From an uncultured Bacteroides sp. (GTDB taxonomy: Bacteria > Bacteroidota > Bacteroidia > Bacteroidales > Bacteroidaceae): a DNA stretch of 64,000 bases. The notes under the pieces were generated by a model. The model was not told the origin of the DNA. It worked only from the letters and a program-made list of their open reading frames with translations, and searched no databases. The stretch's first letter is position 1; the number at the start of each line of letters is the position of its first letter. Both the position numbers and the translations under genes were made by a program. The DNA lies in NCBI GenBank assembly GCA_947646015.1, contig CANSEY010000017.1, positions 19,295-83,294 on the forward strand. The letters are read 5' to 3'. Below are positions 18,934-26,483 of this stretch, in pieces.

Positions 18934-20190
18934 TCAATCACCTTGAACCTCTTTTTTATCAATAACCACCGGTATCTTATAAGATTTACCTTGACGGACA
19001 ATATCGTATATCAATGTGTCTTGCCGGCTTAGCTCCGCATCCTCTTCCAAAGAGATCATTTTAATAGGAATTTCATTTATAGCAATAATTTCATCACCTT
19101 CTAACAAACCGGCTTTTTTAATATAATTACTCTCATAATCGGCAATTTTAGTAATAATAATTTTTCCATGGCTATTCATACGGGATGACATGTGGAATCG
19201 TTTCTTCCGAGGGTTGACCACTCGTTCGTAATTCTTTATTGGCTGCAAACCTAATCTTTGTGATTTCATGTCGAAAAAAACATTAAATCTTTTAAGAAAA
19301 TTCAGACCAATAAGATAATCACAAGGTACTTGATTAGGTTGATCAAATATATAAATCCGCAAAGAATCAAGTTGTATGCCACTAAACAAAGTAACATTTA
19401 CATTATGATGACTATAATATCCAGATGGTGCCTGCGTCCAAACGGCATTCTTTTTCTTAGAAAAAAAGGACAATTCAGAAGCTTGAGCCATCAGAGCTAT
19501 GTCTTGTGGCATACCTGTATCTACAAGATAAGTATGAGTAAGCATCAGTGTGTCTCCATCAGCACATCTAATATTTAAAGGCAGATTAACATAAAAAAGT
19601 GAGCTTTTATCATTTCCTCTTACAAAAGGAATCAGAATACAATTCTTAGGCATAATAAAATCTTGAAATGAATGGATAACCATATAATTATGTTCAAAGT
19701 TAAACTCCCATATATTAACAGTATCATTTTGTGGAATATTAAACAAACCATCTGATTGAGTACCTCCCATGTAATCTCTCCAATTATAAACTAACATTTT
19801 ATCATATATCAAATTGGAATTCCCTACTTTTATAGTCGGAACAATTGTATACATAGATGCGGGCATACGTAATACAGACCATGCACACCCATATGGAGCA
19901 ATAGTGTCAGGAGACAAATTCGATAAGATAGAAGAGTGAGCTGAACAAAAAGTAGAGTCAACAATAAAAGCTCCCAAAGAAGCCCCACTATCAAATGCCA
20001 AATTTGAAACAATGCTATCATTAAATAACACGGGAAGCACTATCTTTCTATCTAAAGAATCAATTGTAAAGTAAGTTCTTGCATCTCTTTTATTCCCTTT
20101 GGATATTTTCGTACAACTACCTAAAACAGTAGCTTGCAAAAAAAGAAAAACAATACACTTTATCAGCCCATTGCCTATAATTAACTTCAT
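18934..20190 (-). CDS. Retropepsin-like aspartyl protease/PDZ lipoprotein, copy 1
   Basis: 418 residues from ATG 20190; the frame opens at a TTG at 20214. The signal peptide ends in a lipobox LGSC, so the protein should be a lipoprotein. Two aspartyl-protease-type half sites are visible, LAFDSGASLGAFIVDS near residue 65 and YLVDTGMPQDIALM near 220, as in pepsin/retropepsin-like repeats. A PDZ domain follows (about 325-410) with IADYESNYIKKAGLLEGDEI. It lies directly downstream of precursor 1 and may process the exported peptide or a target, or confer immunity. That pairing repeats in copy 2, which argues for a functional link. Its last 384 bp are duplicated at 28559-28942. Confidence 0.82.
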   Translation of the reverse strand: MKLIIGNGLIKCIVFLFLQATVLGSCTKISKGNKRDARTYFTIDSLDRKIVLPVLFNDSIVSNLAFDSGASLGAFIVDSTFCSAHSSILSNLSPDTIAPYGCAWSVLRMPASMYTIVPTIKVGNSNLIYDKMLVYNWRDYMGGTQSDGLFNIPQNDTVNIWEFNFEHNYMVIHSFQDFIMPKNCILIPFVRGNDKSSLFYVNLPLNIRCADGDTLMLTHTYLVDTGMPQDIALMAQASELSFFSKKKNAVWTQAPSGYYSHHNVNVTLFSGIQLDSLRIYIFDQPNQVPCDYLIGLNFLKRFNVFFDMKSQRLGLQPIKNYERVVNPRKKRFHMSSRMNSHGKIIITKIADYESNYIKKAGLLEGDEIIAINEIPIKMISLEEDAELSRQDTLIYDIVRQGKSYKIPVVIDKKEVQGD

Positions 20191-20312
20191 ATTCTTTAAT
20201 TTAGCTTTCCACAAGAGTAATACTGCTGAAAGTTAATTTCAGCAGTATTACAAAATAAAGGACTACGCTCAATTGTTCATACAAACAAATATAAACGCCC
20301 AATCAATTATTT

Positions 20313-20624
20313 TCATATACCACACGAGTGTCCTTGAGTCGCCCCACAAAGAGCATCTTGAGGCATAACAGGAAAATCCGGAAATTTCGGAAATTCCGGT
20401 TTGGGGTCAGTAGTAGAACAACATGGATGAGAACCATCTGATGTATACCCATGAGCATTATTGGCACTATCATTAGCACTAGTACTAGAGCCACCGGGTT
20501 TACCTTCATAATTGCAACCACATTGGCAGCACCCAGGAGTACCACCTCCCAAAACACGACACATCTCACGTTCATTCAATTCAGCTTTTGAAGCTTCATT
20601 CAGTTTCAGTTTTCTTAATTTCAT
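20313..20624 (-). CDS. RiPP precursor peptide 1, GG-Bacteroidales family
   Basis: 103 residues. The charged leader (about 1-28) is MKLRKLKLNEASKAELNERE followed by MCRVLGGG, the double-glycine type cut by C39 peptidases (TIGR04149-like, from memory). The core starts TPGCCQCGCNYEGKPGG. It continues with a Ser/Thr/Asn/Asp-rich stretch with HPCCSTTD, a Pro/Phe-rich part (PEFPKFPDFPVMPQ) and DALCGATQGHSCGI. There are nine cysteines in all, eight of them after the GGG. The Ser/Thr-rich middle is a plausible glycan acceptor. Residues 1-79 match precursor 2, and the upstream 80 bp are also near-identical. Confidence 0.88.
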   Translation of the reverse strand: MKLRKLKLNEASKAELNEREMCRVLGGGTPGCCQCGCNYEGKPGGSSTSANDSANNAHGYTSDGSHPCCSTTDPKPEFPKFPDFPVMPQDALCGATQGHSCGI

Positions 20625-20706
20625 ACTTTAATCATTTTAAAATCAATATTTAATGTTCTTCGTAAAAATCACATAGATTTCCAATGTTACAGGTATTTGT
20701 TAGAAC
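20391..20706. repeat. Direct repeat, copy A (precursor gene plus 5' region)
   Basis: About 316 bp almost identical to 22130-22445 (constant offset 1739). It covers the leader, most of the core and about 80 bp upstream of the start codon. I see only a few differences, for example C/T in the leader codons near 20608 and two in the untranslated region. The repeat stops inside the gene, so the C-termini differ. Confidence 0.9.
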
Positions 20707-20767
20707 AAAAAAGAAAGAAACTTAATAGTCCCATATATAACAAACAAGCCATATTCAACAATATATT

Positions 20768-22006
20768 TCAATCACCTTGTATTTCTTCTTTATTAACAGC
20801 TACAACTATTTTAAGAATCTTCTCTTTACGAATAACTTCATATAATAATGTATCTTGCTTTTCAAACAAACGATGATTTTTATAAAGATAATCTTCATAA
20901 TTTTTTCCATTCACAGTTTTAATTTCATCGCCTTCTCTTAACCCAGCAGCTTTATAATAATTGTCCTTAGAATCAGCGACCCTAGTAATGACCCACCTCC
21001 CATATCTATTTTTTTCAACCAAAATATGAAATCGCTGATGCAAAGGATTAACAACACGAGTAAAATTAGGTATTGGCTGAAAACCAATTCTTTGATGTTT
21101 CATATCAAAGAAAACATTAAATCTTTTAAGAAAATTCTGCCCAATCAAATAATTAGATGGCGCTCTATTAATAAAATCAAAAGTATAAACTCGTAATGAA
21201 TCCATTCTCAAAGTATCAGCTAAAATAGCATCTACAGGACAATAGCGATGATATCTATTTAGATATTTAGTCCAAACAACATCCTCCTGTTTATTAAAGA
21301 AAGAAAACTCATTAGCTTCTTGCATTAAGACGATATCCCAAGCCATTCCCGTATCTATCATGAACATACGATTTATCATTAATGTGTCACTACTAGCACA
21401 TTCCATCTTAATAGGTAATCTGACATAGAGTAAATTAGGATATTCTTTTTTTCTAACTAATGGAAATATCAAACTATTATCAGGCATTCGATAATTCTGC
21501 GCCAAATGAATCTCCATATAATTATGCTCAAAGTTCAGCTCCCACACATGCATAGTATCGTTAGGAGGGATATTAAACATTCCTTCTGAAGAACTATTCA
21601 TATACCATTTCCAATTCATAATTTGAGTAACATCATATTTCAAAGACACCTTTCCAACCCTAACAATTGGGGCATTAGAATAAATAGAACAAGTGACAAG
21701 AAAGTTAGCCCAACCAGAGCCATTTCGTAATTGCGCATCTGAAAACAAACGATGTTTAATACTAGAATGTGTTGCACAAAACATCGAGTCTAACACAAAT
21801 TGTCCTCCAGTATCAAATCCTAAGCGAGCCGTGATACTGTCATTCAATTGTACAGGTAAAACTATCTGCCTATCTTTTGGATTTATACAAAAATATACCT
21901 TTCCCCCACCATTTATAATCTCTGTATATTGTTGAGGATAACCACAACTCACACAAATTATGAAAAACAAAAATACAGAACACAATCCTTTATTCATTGG
22001 AAACAT
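20768..22006 (-). CDS. Retropepsin-like aspartyl protease/PDZ lipoprotein, copy 2
   Basis: 412 residues, clearly paralogous over its full length to copy 1 (same order of motifs, shared LKRFNVFFDMKHQRIGFQPI). The signal peptide carries a lipobox ICVSC; M4 (MNKGLCSVF) is an equally good start. Half sites are RLGFDTGGQFVLDSMFC and FMIDTGMAWDIVLMQEANEF. The PDZ part contains VADSKDNYYKAAGLREGDEI. It starts 63 nt after precursor 2. Divergence from copy 1 is much greater than between the two precursor genes, so the precursors have been homogenised or duplicated later than the proteases. Secreted, probably outer-membrane anchored. Confidence 0.82.
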   Translation of the reverse strand: MFPMNKGLCSVFLFFIICVSCGYPQQYTEIINGGGKVYFCINPKDRQIVLPVQLNDSITARLGFDTGGQFVLDSMFCATHSSIKHRLFSDAQLRNGSGWANFLVTCSIYSNAPIVRVGKVSLKYDVTQIMNWKWYMNSSSEGMFNIPPNDTMHVWELNFEHNYMEIHLAQNYRMPDNSLIFPLVRKKEYPNLLYVRLPIKMECASSDTLMINRMFMIDTGMAWDIVLMQEANEFSFFNKQEDVVWTKYLNRYHRYCPVDAILADTLRMDSLRVYTFDFINRAPSNYLIGQNFLKRFNVFFDMKHQRIGFQPIPNFTRVVNPLHQRFHILVEKNRYGRWVITRVADSKDNYYKAAGLREGDEIKTVNGKNYEDYLYKNHRLFEKQDTLLYEVIRKEKILKIVVAVNKEEIQGD

Positions 22007-22069
22007 ATAATTATTAAGAACAGTACTATTAAATATTTCATATAACAGTACCGTTCTATTTTACCCTAT

Positions 22070-22363
22070 TTAAAAATGTCCACAAAGAGCATCTTGGGGA
22101 TTCCAAAATGGCGGTGGTGTTATTTCAGGAAATTCCGGTTTGGGGTCAGTAGTAGAACAACATGGATGAGAACCATCTGATGTATACCCATGAGCATTAT
22201 TGGCACTATCATTAGCACTAGTACTAGAGCCACCGGGTTTACCTTCATAATTGCAACCACATTGGCAGCACCCAGGAGTACCACCTCCCAAAACACGACA
22301 CATCTCACGTTCATTCAATTCAGCTTTTGAAGCTTCATTCAGTTTTAGTTTTCTTAATTTCAT
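22070..22363 (-). CDS. RiPP precursor peptide 2, GG-Bacteroidales family
   Basis: 97 residues. Identical to precursor 1 through the leader, GGG cleavage site, CCQCGC cluster and Ser/Thr-rich region. It then diverges to PEITPPPFWNPQDALCGHF. Both peptides keep Pro-Gln-Asp-Ala-Leu-Cys-Gly near the end, so that element is probably recognised or modified. Precursor 1 has an extra tail after it (ATQGHSCGI). Likely fate: modification by the three maturases at 15-19 kb, cleavage by the C39 domain at 6.4-8.6 kb, export. Biological activity (antibacterial, signalling or other) is not evident. Confidence 0.88.
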   Translation of the reverse strand: MKLRKLKLNEASKAELNEREMCRVLGGGTPGCCQCGCNYEGKPGGSSTSANDSANNAHGYTSDGSHPCCSTTDPKPEFPEITPPPFWNPQDALCGHF

Positions 22364-22445
22364 ACTTTAATCATTTTAAAATCAACATTTAATATTCTTC
22401 GTAAAAATCACATAGATTTCCAATGTTACAGGTATTTGTTAGAAC
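22130..22445. repeat. Direct repeat, copy B (precursor gene plus 5' region)
   Basis: Partner of 20391-20706. The conserved upstream part probably carries the promoter or translation signals of both precursors. I could not place a canonical TAnnTTTG with confidence in it. The rest of the interval up to 22641 shows nothing recognisable. Confidence 0.9.
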
Positions 22446-22641
22446 GAAGAAAAAGAGCCAAACAAATACCTTAGTAACTCAAATTATTTTTCCCCAACAT
22501 CCAGATTGTGATGGAAAAAGTAAAGCGTAAAACATAAGTCAACTCTCTCATATACATTCTTTTTTAATTTCTATTTTGAATCGTCACAAGATCACCACAT
22601 AATAGTATTCAAAAAACTAAATCAAAGACAGCAATTTATTC

Positions 22642-23871
22642 TTAACTATAAAAAGACTCAAATGCCATCCTCATTTTTTCTAATGAAAAAGCATCTTTAT
22701 ATCGACACCTATTTAACTTACCAACCTCTCTCGCCCAACAATCATCCGTTACTATTTTCAATAAACATTTCGACAGTTCTTCAACTGATAACCTTAATTC
22801 ATTTTGATCTTCCTTTAATATCAATCTGCACTCTACATTTTGATGATGAATCATTTCACTCAATCCTGTGGTATTAGTGATAATTAATGGTAATCCATGC
22901 ATCATCATTTCTATGGCTACATAACTGCATTGCTCATGAAAAGACGGCATCACTCCAACATCTGCAATTTGATAAAATTCATATAATTTCTGTTTACTAA
23001 TTTTCCCTATAAAAGTAATCCTACTCCAAATGTCTGCAGACATCTGTAAATACCTACTATAATTCCCGTCTCCCACTATTAACAAACGAGTGTTCGAACT
23101 CTTTTTTATCACCTTTGCGAAAGCTTCTATCAAATAGTCAACCCCTTTTATATCATCCAAACGCCCTACAAATAGAATTAATTTCTCTCCTTCTCCAAAA
23201 AATAAATCTCTTTTTCTTTGCATTCTCTCCACTTCATCCAAGAAGATAGCCTGATCAATTAAACCATTGTATATCAACGTTAGTTTACATTCTTCAATTC
23301 CATAAAATTCATTCAGCAACATCTTAGTATATTGAGCCAAGCATATTATCCTATCTACTTTTCTGTAAAAAGATACTTCTTGCTTATATTCGTCATATAT
23401 GTATTTTTCTTCCTCAGTTCTATCGTTCTCAGCTTTATCCAAAACGGTTTGTAACCTCTTTATATTCCCTTTCAAAGTGAAGCACCAGTTCAAATAATGT
23501 AAAGTCAACACAAATTGGCTGGTAGGATATATTTTCTTCAACAAGTCAACCAATGGTTCATGATGTAAATAATTAAAATGAAATACATTATCTTCACTTG
23601 AATCTACATACAATGCCAACAAGAAAGCAACACTTCTATAATATCGTTGAATTTCTTTCTCACTCCTCCAATCATACACTTTAGGAAAAGTTAGATAACG
23701 AACATTATTATCTTTTTTTTCAGTCAGTATCCCATCCTCTGAGTTCATACTAACTACAGTCAAACGCAAAGAATCAATACTGCTAAGACAGTTTATAACT
23801 TGAATTATATATGTCCCAATACCATATTGTGCCGCACGACTATCACTATTTATCAAATATATATGCCTCAT
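22642..23871 (-). CDS. GT4-type glycosyltransferase of rSAM/RiPP clusters
   Basis: 409 residues with a GT-B fold. The N-terminal MRHIYLINSDSRAAQYGIGT is the acceptor-domain signature of a family that occurs beside GG-Bacteroidales systems (TIGR04157, from memory). The C-terminal glycosyl transferases group 1 domain shows LILFVGRLDDIKGVDYLIEA, LLIVGDGNYSRYL and the ExxxxxxE-like VGVMPSFHEQCSYVAIEMMM. It would use an NDP-sugar in the cytoplasm. Its ATG overlaps the stop of the upstream LanC-like gene (ATGA), and the precursor genes follow directly. This makes the peptide itself a candidate acceptor. Confidence 0.88.
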   Translation of the reverse strand: MRHIYLINSDSRAAQYGIGTYIIQVINCLSSIDSLRLTVVSMNSEDGILTEKKDNNVRYLTFPKVYDWRSEKEIQRYYRSVAFLLALYVDSSEDNVFHFNYLHHEPLVDLLKKIYPTSQFVLTLHYLNWCFTLKGNIKRLQTVLDKAENDRTEEEKYIYDEYKQEVSFYRKVDRIICLAQYTKMLLNEFYGIEECKLTLIYNGLIDQAIFLDEVERMQRKRDLFFGEGEKLILFVGRLDDIKGVDYLIEAFAKVIKKSSNTRLLIVGDGNYSRYLQMSADIWSRITFIGKISKQKLYEFYQIADVGVMPSFHEQCSYVAIEMMMHGLPLIITNTTGLSEMIHHQNVECRLILKEDQNELRLSVEELSKCLLKIVTDDCWAREVGKLNRCRYKDAFSLEKMRMAFESFYS

Positions 23872-24518
23872 CGCAATAAGTATTTTAATCCTTCAACCCA
23901 CAACAAAGCTTCTTTCTTCTCTCCGCCAGTTCTCTGTGACGTTATCTTTCCCAGAACAACGAGATACCAATCATCTATTTGTTTACCCACTAAATAGTCT
24001 AACAATAAAGAAATTCCAGGATGGCAGACTTTATTCGGAACATTCTCACAAACACCTCTTAAATCATCCAAATACATCTTATCGAATGGTTTCTGCAAAT
24101 ATCTCTCAGATGACAATAAGCGTATTAACACATACCACGCCAACCCTTCTATCCCCGTATCAAATGAATAGTCTTTTACACGTCGTAAGTCACGTTCCAT
24201 TATTTTATTATCAAGTTCTGTTAAGATATCATTAGAACCACATTCAACAAATCCTTTCTGCATAAAATACTCTAATCCCCATCCAATTCCTAATAAGCCA
24301 TTTCGAATCCCCCATGGAGTATCTATTCTAATATCATCATACACATCCCCAATCAGTTCATTTGCATAGTCACTATAAAGCGAATCTCCACAAAAATGAG
24401 CATAATGAAAAAAGAAAAGTGAAATGCCTATTTTGCCACGCAATAGCCCTAAATCCTTACAACAGGCACTATATAGTATCTGATAATTAGCTATTTGTCT
24501 CAATAATTGTCCATTCAT
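23868..24518 (-). CDS. Short LanC-like protein, copy 2
   Basis: 216 residues from ATG 24518, chosen because copies 1 and 3 have about 20 residues before the GLxxGKxG motif; the frame is open to an ATG at 24563 that would overlap the upstream gene by 32 nt. It shows GLLRGKIGISLFFFHYAHF, then GLLGIGWGLEYFMQKGFVEC, then GIEGLAWYVLIRLL. The C-terminal 60 residues are shared with copy 1 in layout (short helices, one LLLDYLVGK). It is joined to the following glycosyltransferase by ATGA. No zinc ligands are visible. Role unknown; possibly a scaffold for the glycosyltransferase it is coupled to. Confidence 0.62.
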   Translation of the reverse strand: MNGQLLRQIANYQILYSACCKDLGLLRGKIGISLFFFHYAHFCGDSLYSDYANELIGDVYDDIRIDTPWGIRNGLLGIGWGLEYFMQKGFVECGSNDILTELDNKIMERDLRRVKDYSFDTGIEGLAWYVLIRLLSSERYLQKPFDKMYLDDLRGVCENVPNKVCHPGISLLLDYLVGKQIDDWYLVVLGKITSQRTGGEKKEALLWVEGLKYLLR

Positions 24519-24531
24519 CTCAACTATATTT

Positions 24532-25299
24532 TTACCAGGATTTAACATATGCACGTAATTCATTCTGACCCATGCTACAAACTTTTATAAATTCCATTCG
24601 ATTAATAAAAGCTAACTTTTCTATAGAATATCTGGAGTTCTCTCCCCTAGGATGCCATAAGTGGTATAATGGTCCTCCATTTGTCCAATGTACAGATTCT
24701 CCCAATATTTCCATCCTTCGAATACGCTCAGCATCTTCAGGTCCCCAACTGATAAAACGTTCATTATCTCCCCCATATCTCAAATACTTTTCACGATCTA
24801 CAACAAAAACTCCCCCACAGGAAGGACGCCACATCAAACGAGCATACATATCATCATGCGAAACTAAATGATCATACCTTTGTCCAGAAAGTATATATGC
24901 TTCACTTTGTTTTTTTGAAAGCATTTTTACCACTCCATTATATGGTATACTCATCACATATTTTCGTTCTATAATTGCTTGTATTGAGGCCTCCAACTGC
25001 GACAAAGAAAATATAATATCAGCATCCCAAATAGCAACTATAGGAGTAGAAATTTCTCTTAATAATAAGTTAACATACCTCGTTTTGTGATAAACTAAAT
25101 TTTCATCACGTTCATAAGTATAAGTAATTTTACTACAGATATCATCAGGGAACTGACACTCTTCACTTCCTGCATCCCAAACATGTACCCTCATCCCAGA
25201 CGAGGATATATAGTGTAATAAGGCTAAAAGATTTCTCTTCCTCTCCCAACTGTCTATCCTCACAGGAATTCCAATAGTAATTTGCTCCAAATAACTCAT
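24532..25299 (-). CDS. Glycosyltransferase, GT-A fold (GT2/GT7-like)
   Basis: 255 residues. The N-terminal ITIGIPVRIDSWERKRNLLA matches GT2-like starts, and the metal-binding DxD is in TPIVAIWDADIIFS near residue 95. The C-terminal GGVFVVDREKYLRYGGDNER followed by FISWGPEDAERIRRMEILGE is the acceptor/metal motif of galactosyltransferase-C (GT7, chondroitin polymerase-like) domains. A retained WxxED-like element (SWGPEDAE) suggests it is active. Its ATG overlaps the stop of LanC-like copy 3 (ATGA), repeating the LanC-like/glycosyltransferase pairing seen at 23.87 kb. Confidence 0.85.
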   Translation of the reverse strand: MSYLEQITIGIPVRIDSWERKRNLLALLHYISSSGMRVHVWDAGSEECQFPDDICSKITYTYERDENLVYHKTRYVNLLLREISTPIVAIWDADIIFSLSQLEASIQAIIERKYVMSIPYNGVVKMLSKKQSEAYILSGQRYDHLVSHDDMYARLMWRPSCGGVFVVDREKYLRYGGDNERFISWGPEDAERIRRMEILGESVHWTNGGPLYHLWHPRGENSRYSIEKLAFINRMEFIKVCSMGQNELRAYVKSW

Positions 25300-25901
25300 A
25301 GATTGTACCTATTCATACATTTTTCAATTAAAACTGATACTTTTGTCCGATAAAAACCTGTAGGGTATAAGTCAAACAAAAAATCAAGTAAATCATCAAT
25401 AGATTCGTTTGTATATTCCAATCTTTCCTCCAACCAATCAATCAAATAAATAAGATACTCTTTCAGGAAAGCACTTGAAACCGTATCACCTTTCAAAAAT
25501 GTTGGAATAATCCTAATTAGAATATATCGTCCTAAACCTACAATTCCGTTATTTAATGAAAGTCCCGACATACCATAGGCATGTATACAGCGTGCAGCAC
25601 ATTGATCTATATCCTTTAAGACTTCATCAGCATCACCTTCCATATAACTATTTTGAATCAGATATTCAATCCCCCAACCAATCCCCCATAAACCACTACC
25701 AAAAGAAATAGGTATAGACGAATCAAGATGTTCATAAATCTCATCAAGGAGTTCACAACCAACATCTTCACATGTCAACTCACCGGAAAGGCGTGCATAG
25801 CGAAAAAGAGCAATGGCGATCCCCATTTTTCCGTTAATAAGTCCGAGGCAGGACGTTCTACGTCCTGCCTGAACTAACTCCCTAACCAAAGAGTTGTACA
25901 T
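25296..25901 (-). CDS. Short LanC-like protein, copy 3
   Basis: 201 residues. Motifs: GLINGKMGIAIALFRYARLS near residue 20, SFGSGLWGIGWGIEYLIQNS near 67, then GDADEVLKDIDQCAARCI, and GIVGLGRYILIRIIP near 118. GLxxGxxGxAxxLxxYA is close to the first repeat of LanC cyclases, which gives the best support for that relationship. It is the first biosynthetic gene after the DUF3244-like gene (14-nt gap) and is translationally coupled to a glycosyltransferase. Copies 1 to 3 share motifs but little else, so they are old duplicates. Confidence 0.62.
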   Translation of the reverse strand: MYNSLVRELVQAGRRTSCLGLINGKMGIAIALFRYARLSGELTCEDVGCELLDEIYEHLDSSIPISFGSGLWGIGWGIEYLIQNSYMEGDADEVLKDIDQCAARCIHAYGMSGLSLNNGIVGLGRYILIRIIPTFLKGDTVSSAFLKEYLIYLIDWLEERLEYTNESIDDLLDFLFDLYPTGFYRTKVSVLIEKCMNRYNL

Positions 25902-25915
25902 AATGAACTACTCTA

Positions 25916-26290
25916 TTATTCCAACCGGAAATCTCCATAAACATCAGTTCCACGCGGAGTAGTAAACTTTAAGGAATACTCACCCATGCCCCAAAGCGTC
26001 AGATCAAAAGTCTCTGTATCTCCAGAAGATACCGACAATGACTTCTGTATCACCATCACTCCATCTTTATAGAGTGTAATGGTCATATCCATTATAGGAG
26101 CTTCAAAACTAAGAACCAAGAATTCAGAGCCTGAAATTTCAGCTCTAATGGGAATATCTTCAACGATCGATTTCTGGAGCTTATCATTAAACAAACCTTT
26201 TAAATCAACTGGACTCGTGCTTCCGTTTGTCTTTGCCATCATTTGAAGCGACAAGACTACAAGTAATAATGTAAATAGCATACTTTTCAT
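25916..26290 (-). CDS. Small secreted DUF3244-like protein
   Basis: 124 residues from ATG 26290, chosen because a good promoter ends just upstream; the longer frame to 26392 would start before the promoter. The signal peptide is MKSMLFTLLLVVLSLQMMAK. The mature part is a single beta-sandwich-like domain with IPIRAEISGSEFLVLSFEAP, MTITLYKDGVMVIQKSL and a terminal GEYSLKFTTPRGTDVYGDF. That pattern is common in Bacteroides DUF3244 proteins, which form Ig-like folds. It appears to be the first gene of the long RiPP transcription unit. Role unknown; an envelope accessory is likely. Confidence 0.7.
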   Translation of the reverse strand: MKSMLFTLLLVVLSLQMMAKTNGSTSPVDLKGLFNDKLQKSIVEDIPIRAEISGSEFLVLSFEAPIMDMTITLYKDGVMVIQKSLSVSSGDTETFDLTLWGMGEYSLKFTTPRGTDVYGDFRLE

Positions 26291-26315
26291 AATCACTAGA
26301 GATTGGTTAATATCG

Positions 26316-26347
26316 CAAACATAAGTTTTTGTTTTCATAAAAACAAA
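26316..26347 (-). promoter_or_regulatory. Predicted promoter of the RiPP operon
   Basis: Minus strand TTTG (plus 26344-26347), 20-bp spacer, TATGTTTG (plus 26316-26323): both elements fit the Bacteroides consensus exactly. Predicted start near 26308, 18 nt before ATG 26290. It probably drives the DUF3244-like gene and the LanC-like/glycosyltransferase genes after it. Confidence 0.75.
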
Positions 26348-26483
26348 CAGTTCAGGACTTATTTTGGAGGTTACCAGACCACGATAAGACATATAAATCG
26401 CCTATATAATATGCCATAAAGCAGAAATACATCTTTCCACGAAGACGTATAATTAACATAAAAAAAGGTATTAATATTTTAAG

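Noticed and set aside
20303-20575. Alternative frames over both precursor genes giving hydrophobic Val/Leu-rich peptides
   Set aside because: Shadow frames of the precursors; the same frame appears in both copies only because the DNA is duplicated.
20391-22445. Near-identical 316-bp repeats considered as ends of a mobile element
   Set aside because: They consist of precursor coding sequence and its 5' region, with a lipoprotein gene between them; no transposase, terminal inverted repeats or target duplication.
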